From contig NZ_NJIX01000003.1 in the NCBI RefSeq assembly GCF_002209485.1, positions 744,001-808,000 of the forward strand: a stretch of DNA of 64,000 nt, written 5' to 3'. A program made the translations under genes and the position numbers. Shown piece after piece: positions 43,989-53,087 of the stretch. The notes beneath the pieces were generated by a model. The model had not been told where the DNA came from. It worked only from the letters and a program-made list of their open reading frames with translations, and did not search any database. Position 1 is the first letter of the stretch. The number at the start of each line of letters is the position of its first letter. Source of the DNA: Achromobacter sp. HZ34. GTDB lineage: Bacteria; Pseudomonadota; Gammaproteobacteria; Burkholderiales; Burkholderiaceae_B.

Positions 43989-45161
43989 ATGACATCTCAT
44001 CCCGCCTTCGAATTCGACCCCGACACCCGCATGCATGGTGAACGTGTGGCGCAGCATCTGCGCCAGGCCATCGCCGGCGCGGGTGGCTGGCTGCCCTTCG
44101 ACGCCTGGATGGGCGAGGCGCTGTATGCCCCGGGCCTGGGCTATTACGCCGCCGGCAGCGCCAAGCTGGCCGAGGCCGCCAACGGCCAGGCGCCTACCGG
44201 CGACTTCGTCACCGCGCCCGAACTGACGCCGCTATTCGGCCAGACGCTGGCCAACCAGGTGGCGCAGGTGCTGCGCGCCAGCGACAGCCTGGACGTGCTG
44301 GAATTCGGCGCGGGCAGCGGCGCGCTGGCCGCCAGCGTGATTGCCGCGCTGGACGTCCTTGGCCTGCACGTGCGCTACGCCATCGTCGAGGTCTCCGCCG
44401 ACCTGCGCGCGCGGCAGCGGCGGCGGCTGGCCGCCCTTGGGGACCGGGTCGTGTGGCTGGATCATTTGCCGGAATCCTTTGCCGGCTGCGTCCTGGCCAA
44501 TGAGGTGCTGGACGCGATGCCGGTCGATGTCTTCCGCTGGGATGAGCAGGAAGACCTGCGCCAGCGCGGCGTCGCGGTCGATGCCGAAGGCGGCTTCGTC
44601 TGGGAAGACCGCCCGGCGGTGACGGAACTGGCGCACCGCATCGCCGAGCGCATGCCGCCGATGGCGGGCTATGTGTCCGAGATCAATCACCAGGGCGAAG
44701 CGTGGATGGTCGGCCTGGGGCAATGGCTGCGGCGGGGCGCCGCGTTGTTGTTCGATTACGGCTTTCCGCGGCACGAGTACTACCACCCGCAGCGCGCCGC
44801 CGGCACGCTGATGTGCCACCTGCGCCACCATTCCCATGCCGATCCCTTCCTGGCGCCGGGTTTGCAGGACATCACCGCCCACGTCGATTTCACCGCCATG
44901 GCCGATGCCGCGCTGGAAGGGGGGCTGGACGTGCTGGGCTACACGTCGCAGGCGCGCTTCCTGATGAATGCCGGCCTGATGGAACAACTCACCGGCCTGG
45001 ACCCCAGCGACGCGGGCGCCTATGCCCGCGTGGTCGCGCCCGTGCAGAAGCTGCTATCGGAAGCGGAGATGGGCGAATTGTTCAAAGTCCTGGCCGTCGG
45101 CCGCGACATCGACGGCCCGCTACTGGGATTCAACCGCGGCGATCGCCGGGATACGCTGTAA
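43989..45161 (+). CDS. MidA/NDUFAF7-family SAM-dependent methyltransferase
   Basis: The 390-residue product of the DUF185 family has the SAM-binding LEFGAGSGALAASV after PTGDFVTAPELTPLFGQ. It continues with ANEVLDAMPVDVFRW, the hallmark segment, and ALLFDYGFPRHEYYHPQRA. The eukaryotic relative NDUFAF7 methylates an arginine of complex I; the bacterial substrate is not established. It lies between the helicase and cca genes. Confidence 0.92.
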   Translation: MTSHPAFEFDPDTRMHGERVAQHLRQAIAGAGGWLPFDAWMGEALYAPGLGYYAAGSAKLAEAANGQAPTGDFVTAPELTPLFGQTLANQVAQVLRASDSLDVLEFGAGSGALAASVIAALDVLGLHVRYAIVEVSADLRARQRRRLAALGDRVVWLDHLPESFAGCVLANEVLDAMPVDVFRWDEQEDLRQRGVAVDAEGGFVWEDRPAVTELAHRIAERMPPMAGYVSEINHQGEAWMVGLGQWLRRGAALLFDYGFPRHEYYHPQRAAGTLMCHLRHHSHADPFLAPGLQDITAHVDFTAMADAALEGGLDVLGYTSQARFLMNAGLMEQLTGLDPSDAGAYARVVAPVQKLLSEAEMGELFKVLAVGRDIDGPLLGFNRGDRRDTL

Positions 45162-45167
45162 GGCACC

Positions 45168-45265
45168 GCCATCGGCCGCGCGAACCGCGACGACGCGCGC
45201 CGCTCGGGTTATCGACGTTGACCGGCCGCACGATGGCGGCCGTTTTTATCTGGTCGATGAAGCGG
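45168..45265 (-). pseudogene. Decayed duplicate of an internal cca segment
   Basis: Immediately downstream of cca, about 95 bases closely match the inside of cca at about 45370-45455. Shared words include gcgacgcgcgccgc-like and gaccggccgcacgatggc sequences. On the minus strand the copy reads IKTAAIVRPVNVD against [13 protein letters not shown] in cca, and then loses frame. It looks like a tandem partial duplication that has since decayed. Confidence 0.7.
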
Positions 45266-45269
45266 ATGA

Positions 45270-46478
45270 TCAGCCAAGTTCTTGCAAGGCCTGCAGGCGT
45301 GCCGTGCGCAGCGCGGGCTTGATGCGGGCGGGATCGCCGCCTTCGGCGCGGGCAATGGCGCCGGCGTCGATGGCGCGGACCGCGGCGACGCGCGCCGCCC
45401 AGGTGTCGACGTCGACCGGCCGCACGATGGCAGCCGCCTTGAGCAGATCGATGAACCGGTCGGGCTTGCGCAGCGCGTCGCAACGCTCCATCAAATCCAG
45501 CGCCGCGGCCTCCGACGCCGCGCCTTGCGCGGGTTCATCGCCGTTCACCAAAGCCTCGTCTTGGTTGCCGCTACCTGCATTAGAACCGCTGCGGTGCTTG
45601 ACGCCGGCGGCGCCGTTGGCAAGCTCGCCACGCTCCAGCGCATGAAGCACCTGCGGCAACAGGCGCGCTTCATCCGTGCAGGCCGCCGGCACACGCAGGC
45701 GCGCGCCCAGCGCTGCCGCGTCGGCCGTATGGCGGCATAGCAAGGCCCAGCGCCCGGCCAACGGCAGGCCCGCCGCCGCGGCGCGATCCAGTTCCGCCCC
45801 CGTGTCCTCGGCCAGGACCAGCCCGGGCAGCACACGCGGCAATGCCTCGCTGTCGCGCAACACGTCCAGCACCCGTGACGGCGTGCCCGTCATCAGGCCG
45901 CGCGAAATTTCCTTCCATACCCGCTCCGGCACCAGCGCATCCGCCTCACCGGCATGCACCATCCGGCGGCACAGATCCAGCGTCTCCGGCGCGATGGTGA
46001 AATCCGCGAAGCGCGCCGCAAATCGCGCCAGGCGCAAGATACGCACGGGGTCTTCGGCGAAGGCCTCTCCCACGTGGCGCAACACCTTCGCGCGAACGTC
46101 GGCCGCGCCGCCCAGAGGATCGATCAGGCTGCCGTCGGTGGCGCGGGCAATCGCGTTGACCGTCAGGTCACGCCGCTGCAAGTCCGCTTCCAGCGTGACG
46201 TCGGTGCCCGTGTAGAACGTGAAGCCTTTGTAGCCCTGACCCGACTTGCGCTCCGTACGCGCCAGCGCGTACTCCTCGCGGGTGTGCGGATGCAGAAATA
46301 CAGGAAAGTCGCCGCCCACCGGCAGAAAGCCCAGCTTGGCCATCTGCGCCGGCGTAGCGCCGACCACGACCCAGTCGCGGTCACCCGCGGGCAGCCCGAG
46401 CAGATCGTCACGTACCGCGCCGCCGACCACATAGGCCGTCAACCCGGCCAGTGCTGGGTCATGCTCCCGCGCACTCAC
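45270..46478 (-). CDS. cca: CCA tRNA nucleotidyltransferase
   Basis: Adds or repairs the 3' CCA of tRNAs. The 402-residue product starts at a GTG overlapping the slt stop (GTGA). It has the nucleotidyltransferase signature [14 protein letters not shown] and the metal-binding pair Asp33/Asp35 in GDRDWVVVG, then [10 protein letters not shown] and [16 protein letters not shown]. The E. coli enzyme carries an HD phosphohydrolase domain; here the matching place reads [18 protein letters not shown], without an HD pair, so those activities are probably absent. A Gly/Ser/Asn-rich insert ([20 protein letters not shown]) lies in the C-terminal third. A decayed copy of part of the gene lies just downstream. 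Confidence 0.93.
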   Translation of the reverse strand: MSAREHDPALAGLTAYVVGGAVRDDLLGLPAGDRDWVVVGATPAQMAKLGFLPVGGDFPVFLHPHTREEYALARTERKSGQGYKGFTFYTGTDVTLEADLQRRDLTVNAIARATDGSLIDPLGGAADVRAKVLRHVGEAFAEDPVRILRLARFAARFADFTIAPETLDLCRRMVHAGEADALVPERVWKEISRGLMTGTPSRVLDVLRDSEALPRVLPGLVLAEDTGAELDRAAAAGLPLAGRWALLCRHTADAAALGARLRVPAACTDEARLLPQVLHALERGELANGAAGVKHRSGSNAGSGNQDEALVNGDEPAQGAASEAAALDLMERCDALRKPDRFIDLLKAAAIVRPVDVDTWAARVAAVRAIDAGAIARAEGGDPARIKPALRTARLQALQELG

Positions 46479-48748
46479 GGCAAAGGTACCGGCACGTTCG
46501 CTTGCGGCGAAATCTGGCCCAGGCGCTGCTTGAGCGATTGCGGCTGGCCCGTGAACAGCGCGGCGTAGTAAGTGGCGTTGGACATCACGTTCTTCACGTA
46601 CGTGCGCGTCTCGGTGAAGGGGATGGTCTCCGCGAAGATGGCGCCTTCCACCGGATGGCTCAGCGTCGAACGCCACAGCACAGGCCGGCGCGGCCCCGCG
46701 TTGTAGCCGGCGCTGGCCAGCACCTGGGACCCGTCCAGGTCCTGCAGCACCATGCTCAGATAGCTGGTGCCAAGCTTGGTGTTGGTGTCGAAGTCATTGA
46801 CGCTGTTCGGCGTGAAATCATCCATGCCGATCTTGCGCGCCACCCACTTGGCCGTGGCCGGCATCAACTGCATCAGGCCCGACGCGCCGACCGACGACCG
46901 CGCGTCCATGATGAAGCGCGATTCCTGCCGAATCAGTCCATAGACCCAGGCCGGATCCAGGGCTATCTGATTCGCCTGGGCGGCGACCCGCCCTTCGAAC
47001 GGCGCGATGTAGCGTTGCGTGAAATCGAACTGCTTTTCCGTGCGATCCGACGTATTCACCACGCGGTCATAGATGTTCTCGTGACGCGCCAGTTCGGCGG
47101 CCGCCAGCAATTGCCGGTCGTCCATGTCGCGTATCGTGTAATTCCACTCAGGCACGGCGTCGCCACGCCATCCCAGGCGGAACAGCGCAATCGCGCGTTG
47201 CAGTCCCGGATTGGCGCGCGCCCGCGCCAGCTCCTGCGCCGACAACGGCGCCGGGCGCGGTGGCACCGTAATCGGCCGGCCCAGTTCCTCGGCCGCCAAT
47301 TGGCCGTAGAAATTGAACTGGTCGGCGATGCTGGCATAGCGGCGCTGCGCTTCGTCCTTGTGGCCGGTGGCGGCCAGGCCGCGGGCATACCAATAGATCC
47401 AGCTGGGATCCGTGCGGTCGGACACCGGCATCGCATCGATGCTGGCCATCACCCAGCGCCAGTCGATCTTGGGCTGGCGCAGCGCGGCGCGCACCTTCCA
47501 CGCCTGGTTGTAGGAGGTCATGCGGATATGGCCCGCTTCCACATACCAATCGTTGGCGCGCGAATCCAGGTTGAGCACCGCGACCAGGGCATATTGGCCA
47601 CGCAGCCAGGCGACGTTCTCGCGCGGCAGGTTCTTGGCCCATTCGCGGCGGAAGTAGGCATCGGCGACGTCGAGATCCTTGCGCGGCAGGCGCGCAAGCG
47701 CAATGGTGACCAGCTCGGTCTCGGCGGCCGAACGGGGCGGCTTGGGCTGCTTCACCAGCCACTTCATCGGATCCTTCATCAAGGCGTCGTACGCCTTCAT
47801 CTGGGCAGGATCGAACATGTAGCCGGCGAACTTGTCGGCATCCGTGGTCTTGTTGTTCTCGATGGCGTCGCGCAGTTGCGGTTCCAGTTGCTCCCAGCCC
47901 AAGACCTTGTCGGCCACCAACTGGTCGTAAAGGGTCCAGCACCAGGGGCCGGGCGAGAACGTGTCCATGGCCTGCTGCGCGCTGACCTTCTGCCCGGTCA
48001 TGTAACGGCCGTTGAGAATGGCGCATTCGGTCTGCGGGCCCGTGTTCTTGACGGGGCCCAGCTTCTTGACGGTATCGAAATCACCGGACCGCGCAGCAAC
48101 CAGCAGCCAGTCCTGGCGCAGCTTGTCGCCCAGATAGGAGTCGGCATTGCGCCGCAGGAAATTCTGCAGATCGGGCGTGGGCCGCTGGTTCGCAGGCAGG
48201 TTCCACAGCTGATAGCGCAACAGCCAGTATTCCGGATACATGCCCAGGATGTCGGACCGCGCCTGCGGCACGGTCATCGCCAACACCGACCATTGCTTGC
48301 GCTGCATGGCGTCGCGCGCCGCGATCACGGCCTGCTGCGCCATGGAAGGCGCGGAGGTAACCGGGGGGACCGGCAGGGGCTCCGGCGCGGGGATGACCAT
48401 GCCGGGCAGTCCGGGCACCGCTGGGGCGCCAGGCCCGGCCGGCATAGGCACGGTCGGCACAGGCAAGGCTGGTACCGCGGGCCCGGTCGGCGCCAGGGCC
48501 GGTGCCGGCTGCACCGCGCCCAGGTCGGGCTGGACGGTGGACGGCGGTGGCGGTGTCGCCGGCGTCGTTTCCGCGGCGGTCGCTACGGTCGCGCCGCCCT
48601 GCGCCGACGTCCGCTGCTGTGCATCGACCGGCGCGCAGGCGACCGCCAGCAGCGACAGCGCGGGCAACAGCCGAAGCAAGGTGCGCGCCTGCTCGGCACG
48701 GGAAAATTTCTGATAACGTCCGGGATCCAGGCCTGCTCTCCTTAGCAC
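46475..48748 (-). CDS. slt: Soluble lytic murein transglycosylase (Slt-type)
   Basis: Cleaves peptidoglycan to 1,6-anhydro-muropeptides in the periplasm. A hydrophobic export segment ([20 protein letters not shown], possibly a lipobox) is followed by a Pro/Ala/Thr-rich stretch, a long superhelical alpha domain, and the C-terminal SLT domain. Catalytic Glu is in [26 protein letters not shown] and [12 protein letters not shown] follow. The start is uncertain. No ATG exists near the N-terminus; candidates are TTG 48796, GTG 48748 (used here), or a CTG at 48730 that alone has an ideal AAGGAG upstream. It is divergent from, and may overlap, the cyclo-ligase gene. Confidence 0.92.
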   Translation of the reverse strand: MLRRAGLDPGRYQKFSRAEQARTLLRLLPALSLLAVACAPVDAQQRTSAQGGATVATAAETTPATPPPPSTVQPDLGAVQPAPALAPTGPAVPALPVPTVPMPAGPGAPAVPGLPGMVIPAPEPLPVPPVTSAPSMAQQAVIAARDAMQRKQWSVLAMTVPQARSDILGMYPEYWLLRYQLWNLPANQRPTPDLQNFLRRNADSYLGDKLRQDWLLVAARSGDFDTVKKLGPVKNTGPQTECAILNGRYMTGQKVSAQQAMDTFSPGPWCWTLYDQLVADKVLGWEQLEPQLRDAIENNKTTDADKFAGYMFDPAQMKAYDALMKDPMKWLVKQPKPPRSAAETELVTIALARLPRKDLDVADAYFRREWAKNLPRENVAWLRGQYALVAVLNLDSRANDWYVEAGHIRMTSYNQAWKVRAALRQPKIDWRWVMASIDAMPVSDRTDPSWIYWYARGLAATGHKDEAQRRYASIADQFNFYGQLAAEELGRPITVPPRPAPLSAQELARARANPGLQRAIALFRLGWRGDAVPEWNYTIRDMDDRQLLAAAELARHENIYDRVVNTSDRTEKQFDFTQRYIAPFEGRVAAQANQIALDPAWVYGLIRQESRFIMDARSSVGASGLMQLMPATAKWVARKIGMDDFTPNSVNDFDTNTKLGTSYLSMVLQDLDGSQVLASAGYNAGPRRPVLWRSTLSHPVEGAIFAETIPFTETRTYVKNVMSNATYYAALFTGQPQSLKQRLGQISPQANVPVPLP

Positions 48749-48775
48749 TCCGCCGCAACACCTGTACGGAAAAAT

Positions 48776-49402
48776 ATGTCCAGCGAATTTACGCAAGAGG
48801 ATAACGCAGTACCGCTACGCACGCGATTAAGACAAATCCGCGCTGCGCTTCCTGACGAGCAGCGCCGGCGCGGCGCCCTGCTTATGCGTGGACGTCTTTT
48901 TACCTGGCTGGCCATGGCGCGCGACGCCGCCCTGAAGGCCAACCGGCCGGCGCCCGCCGTGGTGGCCGCCTATTGGCCCATGCAGGACGAACCGGACTTG
49001 CGTCCCTTGCTGGAGCAGTGGGTGGAAGCCGGCATCACCGTCGCCCTGCCCGCCGTCCGCGAACGTAACCAGCCGCTCGAATTCCGCCCCTGGACGCCGG
49101 ACGCACCCATGGTTGAAGGCCCCTATGGCATCCAGGAACCGCTGGCCGGTTCGGTGGTGATGCCCGACCTGGTGCTGGTGCCCACCCTGGGCTACACCCC
49201 TCTGGCCGACCGCGTGGGCTACGGCGGCGGCTATTACGACCGCACCTTGGCCGCCCTGAAGGCCGCCGGCCATCCCCACACCACCATAGGCGTGGCCTGG
49301 AGCTGCGGCCGCCTGGACCCCACCGAGCACGTGCCCGCGGCCCATGACGTCCGCCTCGACGCCGTGCTGACGCCGGACGGATGGCTACCCAAGGCGCCGT
49401 GA
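48776..49402 (+). CDS. 5-formyltetrahydrofolate cyclo-ligase
   Basis: ATP-dependent conversion of 5-formyl-THF to 5,10-methenyl-THF. The 208-residue product has the family signature DRVGYGGGYYDRTLA, VVAAYWPMQDEPDLRPL near the N-terminus and PDLVLVPTLGYTPLADRV. A basic N-terminal helix (RTRLRQIRAALPDEQRRR) is typical. It is divergent from slt. In many proteobacteria this gene follows the 6S RNA gene ssrS; no clear 6S RNA was recognised here. Confidence 0.93.
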   Translation: MSSEFTQEDNAVPLRTRLRQIRAALPDEQRRRGALLMRGRLFTWLAMARDAALKANRPAPAVVAAYWPMQDEPDLRPLLEQWVEAGITVALPAVRERNQPLEFRPWTPDAPMVEGPYGIQEPLAGSVVMPDLVLVPTLGYTPLADRVGYGGGYYDRTLAALKAAGHPHTTIGVAWSCGRLDPTEHVPAAHDVRLDAVLTPDGWLPKAP

Positions 49403-49591
49403 CGCCGATGCCCTGATTCGGTGAATCGCCACAGCGCCATGGATCATCCAGGCGCCACGATCGCCCCGGCATGCCCGCGAATGCCCCTGGATGCACTATT
49501 CAGGGGCATCTTTTTTGGTGTTGGCACACGCCAGCCGATAAAGGATCGTGAAACTTATAGTGTCCGATCGGTTACCACCCTCTCGAAAAGT

Positions 49592-49608
49592 TGGCACAAG
49601 TGTTGCTT
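49592..49608 (+). promoter_or_regulatory. Sigma-54 promoter of the ATP-grasp/Anbu operon
   Basis: The sequence tggcacaagtgttgctt matches the sigma-54 (RpoN) consensus TGGCAC-N5-TTGC(A/T) at every key base. The -24 GG (49593-49594) and -12 GC (49605-49606) have exactly ten bases between them. Transcription should start near 49618, about 60 bases before the ATG at 49679. An enhancer-binding activator such as NtrC would be required; no activator site was identified. Confidence 0.88.
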
Positions 49609-49678
49609 GTAACCCACTACCGGCCCGAACAAATTGGCTGTAGCGCGGATCAAGGCCCGTGCTTCGAGGAGGAGCCAC

Positions 49679-51112
49679 ATGATGGACATACCGTCCGGCC
49701 GCAACCCGGCTTATGACGAAATGGTCGACCGCGACGGCGCGATACGACCCCACTACCACGACTTCCAGCAATGGCTGCTGTCGCAATCCGACGACGTCAT
49801 GGCGGCGCGGCGGGTCGAAGCCGACCTCAGTTTCCGCCGGGTCGGCATCACCTTCTCCGTGGCGGGCGATGAAGCCGGCACCGAACGCCTGATCCCCTTC
49901 GACCTGGTGCCGCGCATCATCCCGGCACAGGAATGGCGCCAGCTCGATGCCGGCCTGAAGCAGCGCGTGCGTGCGCTGAACATGTTCATCCACGACATCT
50001 ACCACGGCCATGACATCGTGCGCGCCGGCATCGTGCCAGCCGAGCAGGTGTTCATGAACGCCCAGTACCGGCCGGAGATGCAGGACGTCGACGTCGCCGA
50101 GAACATCTATTGCAACGTCGCCGGCATCGACGTGGTGCGCGCGGGCCAGGGCGATTTCTACGTCCTGGAGGACAATCTGCGGGTGCCCTCCGGCGTGTCC
50201 TACATGCTGGAAAACCGCAAGATGTCGATGCGCCTGCTGCCGGATGCCTTCAGCCGCATCAAGATCAAGCCGGTGGCGCATTATCCCGACCTGCTGCTGG
50301 ACAACCTGCGCGAAGTCGCGCCCGGCAATATCGACGATCCGACCGTAGTGGTGCTGACGCCGGGCCAGTACAACTCGGCGTACTTCGAACATGCTTTCCT
50401 GGCCCAGCAGATGGGCGTCGAACTGGTCGAAGGACGCGACCTGTTCGTCGAGCAGAACAACGTCTACATGCGCACCACGCGCGGGCCGCGCCGCGTCGAC
50501 GTCATCTACCGCCGCCTGGACGACGACTTTCTCGATCCCCTGACCTTCCGTGGCGATTCCGCGCTGGGCGTGCCGGGCCTGCTGTCGGTCTACCGCGCCG
50601 GCCGCATCACGCTGGCCAATGCCATCGGCACCGGCATCGCCGACGACAAGTCGACCTATCTGTACGTGCCGGACATGATCCGCTTCTACCTGGGCGAAGA
50701 GCCCATATTGCAGAACGTGCCGACCTGGCGCTGTTCGCGGCCGGACGAGCTGTCGCACGTGCTGGCCAATATGCACGAACTGGTGGTCAAGGAAGTGCAC
50801 GGCGCCGGCGGCTACGGCATGCTGGTGGGCCCCTCCTCGACCCGCGCGCAAGTCGAGGGCTTCAAGGACCGCGTGCGCACCAACCCGGCGGCTTATATCG
50901 CCCAGCCGACGCTGGCGCTGTCCACCGTGCCGACCTACGTCGAATCGGGCGTGGCGCCGCGCCACGTCGACCTGCGCCCCTACGTGCTGTGCGGCAAGGA
51001 AATGCGCACCGTCCCCGGCGGCCTGTGCCGCGTGGCGCTGACCGAGGGCTCGCTGGTGGTCAACAGCAGCCAGGGCGGCGGCACCAAGGACACCTGGGTG
51101 CTGGAGGAGTGA
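49679..51112 (+). CDS. Circularly permuted ATP-grasp protein (DUF404/DUF407 type)
   Basis: The 477-residue product is a predicted amide-bond ligase with a circularly permuted ATP-grasp fold. It includes the family segments YHDFQQWLLSQ, VYRAGRITLANAIGTGIADD (about 320-340), VVKEVHGAGGYGMLVGPSS and the late VNSSQGGGTKDTWVLEE. GGAGGAG lies just upstream; tandem ATGs at 49679 and 49682 are both usable. It heads a four-gene operon with alpha-E, transglutaminase and Anbu genes, a conserved set proposed from comparative genomics to make and process a peptide or amide product. No substrate is known. Confidence 0.92.
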   Translation: MMDIPSGRNPAYDEMVDRDGAIRPHYHDFQQWLLSQSDDVMAARRVEADLSFRRVGITFSVAGDEAGTERLIPFDLVPRIIPAQEWRQLDAGLKQRVRALNMFIHDIYHGHDIVRAGIVPAEQVFMNAQYRPEMQDVDVAENIYCNVAGIDVVRAGQGDFYVLEDNLRVPSGVSYMLENRKMSMRLLPDAFSRIKIKPVAHYPDLLLDNLREVAPGNIDDPTVVVLTPGQYNSAYFEHAFLAQQMGVELVEGRDLFVEQNNVYMRTTRGPRRVDVIYRRLDDDFLDPLTFRGDSALGVPGLLSVYRAGRITLANAIGTGIADDKSTYLYVPDMIRFYLGEEPILQNVPTWRCSRPDELSHVLANMHELVVKEVHGAGGYGMLVGPSSTRAQVEGFKDRVRTNPAAYIAQPTLALSTVPTYVESGVAPRHVDLRPYVLCGKEMRTVPGGLCRVALTEGSLVVNSSQGGGTKDTWVLEE

Positions 51113-51118
51113 ACCATC

Positions 51119-52216
51119 ATGCTTAGCCGTACCGCCGACAACCTGTTCTGGATGTGCCGCTACGTCGAGCGCGCCGAAAATACCGCGCGCATGCTGGACG
51201 TCAATCTGCAGATGTCCCTGCTGCCGCAGGACGAGGCCACGCGCGAACGCTCCTGGCGCGCCTTGATGCGCATCTCCGAACTGCAAAACCAGTTCGATGC
51301 GCGCTACCCTGAAGGCTCGCCCCGCGACGTGCTGCGCTTCATGGTGCGCGACGAGGACAATCCTTCGTCCATCTATGCCTGCCTGCGCCTGGCGCGCGAA
51401 AATGCCCGCGCGGTGCGCGGCAGCCTGACCACCGAGGTCTGGGAAACCTACAACACCACGTGGCTGGAACTGCTGAAGCACCTGCGCATGGACCTGCCCG
51501 AACGCAACCCGGGCGAGTTCTTCGAATGGGTCAAGTTCCGCTCGCACGTGGCGCGCGGCGTGATGATAGGCACCATGCTGGAAGACGAGGCGCTGCACTT
51601 CCTGCGCCTGGGCATGTATCTGGAACGCGCCGACAACATGGCGCGCATGCTGGACGTGAAGTTCTATGAATATGAACGTGGCGATGAAAAGGATCACGAC
51701 CAGGGCGAGGCGCATGGCGATGCTCACGGCGCTGTGCAAGGCGATGCTCAAGGCGATGTACAACGCGATGCGCGCGGCGATGCCCAAGCGGATGCCCAAG
51801 CCGATGCCCAAGCCGATAAAACCCAGGCCCTGGCGGAGCGCCCCGCCGCGCATACCGAGTTCTACCGTTGGGCAGCCATCCTGACCTCCGTGTCCGGCCT
51901 GGAGATCTATCGCAAGGTCTACCGCGATGTCATCACCCCCGACCGCGTGGCCGAATTGCTGATCCTGCATGGCAACATGCCGCGTTCGCTGCTGGCATCG
52001 ATGCGCGCGGTGGCCGGCACGCTGGCCCTGGTATCCAACGACCGGTCCGCGGAGACCGAACGGCGCGCCGGCAAGCTGTGCGCCGAACTGGAATACGCTC
52101 GCGTCGAGGACATCCTGTCGGGCGGTCTGCACCGCTACCTGGAGCAATTCCTCGATCAAACGAAAGACCTGGGCAGCCGCATCGGCCAGGACTTCCTGCT
52201 GTCGACCTGGGCATAG
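51119..52216 (+). CDS. Alpha-E domain protein with repetitive acidic insert
   Basis: The 365-residue all-helical protein of the DUF403/alpha-E family begins MLSRTADNLFWMCRYVERAE, the usual N-terminus. Homologues are about 310-320 residues. The excess is an insert at about 188-242 made of repeats such as GDAQGD and DAQADAQADAQAD, encoded by imperfect 12-base units. The fold resumes at HTEFYRWAAILTSVSGLEIY. The gene starts 6 bp after the ATP-grasp stop and always travels with it, suggesting a complex. Confidence 0.9.
   Translation: MLSRTADNLFWMCRYVERAENTARMLDVNLQMSLLPQDEATRERSWRALMRISELQNQFDARYPEGSPRDVLRFMVRDEDNPSSIYACLRLARENARAVRGSLTTEVWETYNTTWLELLKHLRMDLPERNPGEFFEWVKFRSHVARGVMIGTMLEDEALHFLRLGMYLERADNMARMLDVKFYEYERGDEKDHDQGEAHGDAHGAVQGDAQGDVQRDARGDAQADAQADAQADKTQALAERPAAHTEFYRWAAILTSVSGLEIYRKVYRDVITPDRVAELLILHGNMPRSLLASMRAVAGTLALVSNDRSAETERRAGKLCAELEYARVEDILSGGLHRYLEQFLDQTKDLGSRIGQDFLLSTWA
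51715..51822 (+). repeat. In-frame 12-bp repeat array within the alpha-E gene
   Basis: Successive words of the form gatgcccaagcc / gatgctcaaggc repeat about nine times, encoding the GDAQ/ADAQ insert. The period is a multiple of three, so slippage would alter insert length without a frameshift. Confidence 0.85.
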
Positions 52217-52250
52217 AGATAGCCATGCGCATCATCCAAGGACGCCGACC

Positions 52251-53051
52251 ATGAAGCACTTCATCAAGCATGTGACGCGCTACCAGTACACCGCGCCGGT
52301 CACCTACAGCATCCAGACCCTGCACCTGACGCCGCGCCCGGAAGAACACCAGCGCTCGCTGCGCTGGCATATCGAGGCGCCCGGCACGCTGCAGGAACAG
52401 GTCGATGCCTATGGCAACGTCACGCACACCCTGACGCTGAACCGCCCGCACGAGGAAATCGAGTTGCGCGTCAGCGGCCAGGTAGAGATCGATCCCCTGC
52501 CCTATGGCGTCGTCAACGGCGACGAAAGCCGCCTGCCGGTGCATGCCTACTGCGTGCCCACGCCCTTGACCCAGGCCGACGAAGCTGTCCGGGCCTTCTG
52601 CCGCGAGGTTTTGCCGACGGGCCTGAGCCGGCCGGAAGACAGCCTGGCCCTGGCGGAGGCGATCGCCGACCGGGTGGCCTATGAACCCGGCACCACCGAC
52701 GTCACCACCGCCGCCGGCCAGGTGCTGGCGCTGGGCCACGGCGTCTGCCAGGACCATGCCCACCTGTTCCTGGCCTGCGTCCGTTCCCTGGGCGTGCCGG
52801 CCCGCTACGTCAGCGGCTATCTGTACACGGAAGCCGACCACGCCGCCAGCCACGCCTGGGCCGACGTCTGGCTGCCTGACCTGGGCTGGAGCAGCGTGGA
52901 CATCACCAATCGCCAGTTCGCCTCCGACTGCCATTGCCGGTTGGCGGTGGCGCGCGATTACGACTCGGCGGCGCCGGTACGGGGCGTGCGCAACGGCGGC
53001 GGCCAGGAATCGATGACCGTTACAGTTCAAGTGCAGTCGGCGCAGCAGTAA
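52251..53051 (+). CDS. Transglutaminase-like cysteine peptidase-fold protein
   Basis: The 266-residue product has an N-terminal beta domain (VTRYQYTAPVTYSIQTLHL) and a transglutaminase core with the full triad: Cys166 in GHGVCQDHAHLF, His201 in ASHAWADVWLPD and Asp217 in GWSSVDITN. In this conserved operon it is proposed to cleave or transfer amide bonds in the product of the ATP-grasp enzyme. It lies 34 bp after the alpha-E stop and 36 bp before Anbu. Confidence 0.92.
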   Translation: MKHFIKHVTRYQYTAPVTYSIQTLHLTPRPEEHQRSLRWHIEAPGTLQEQVDAYGNVTHTLTLNRPHEEIELRVSGQVEIDPLPYGVVNGDESRLPVHAYCVPTPLTQADEAVRAFCREVLPTGLSRPEDSLALAEAIADRVAYEPGTTDVTTAAGQVLALGHGVCQDHAHLFLACVRSLGVPARYVSGYLYTEADHAASHAWADVWLPDLGWSSVDITNRQFASDCHCRLAVARDYDSAAPVRGVRNGGGQESMTVTVQVQSAQQ

Positions 53052-53087
53052 TACAATGGCCGGATAGTCTTTTTCCCTATCCATCCA

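Noticed and set aside
41787-44057. 756-codon open frame opposite the helicase gene
   Set aside because: Its Thr/Ala/Gly repeats are the complement of the helicase tail minisatellite.
49403-49590. Small gene or 6S RNA between the cyclo-ligase and ATP-grasp genes
   Set aside because: No convincing frame or 6S-like structure; the region is better explained as upstream control of the sigma-54 promoter.
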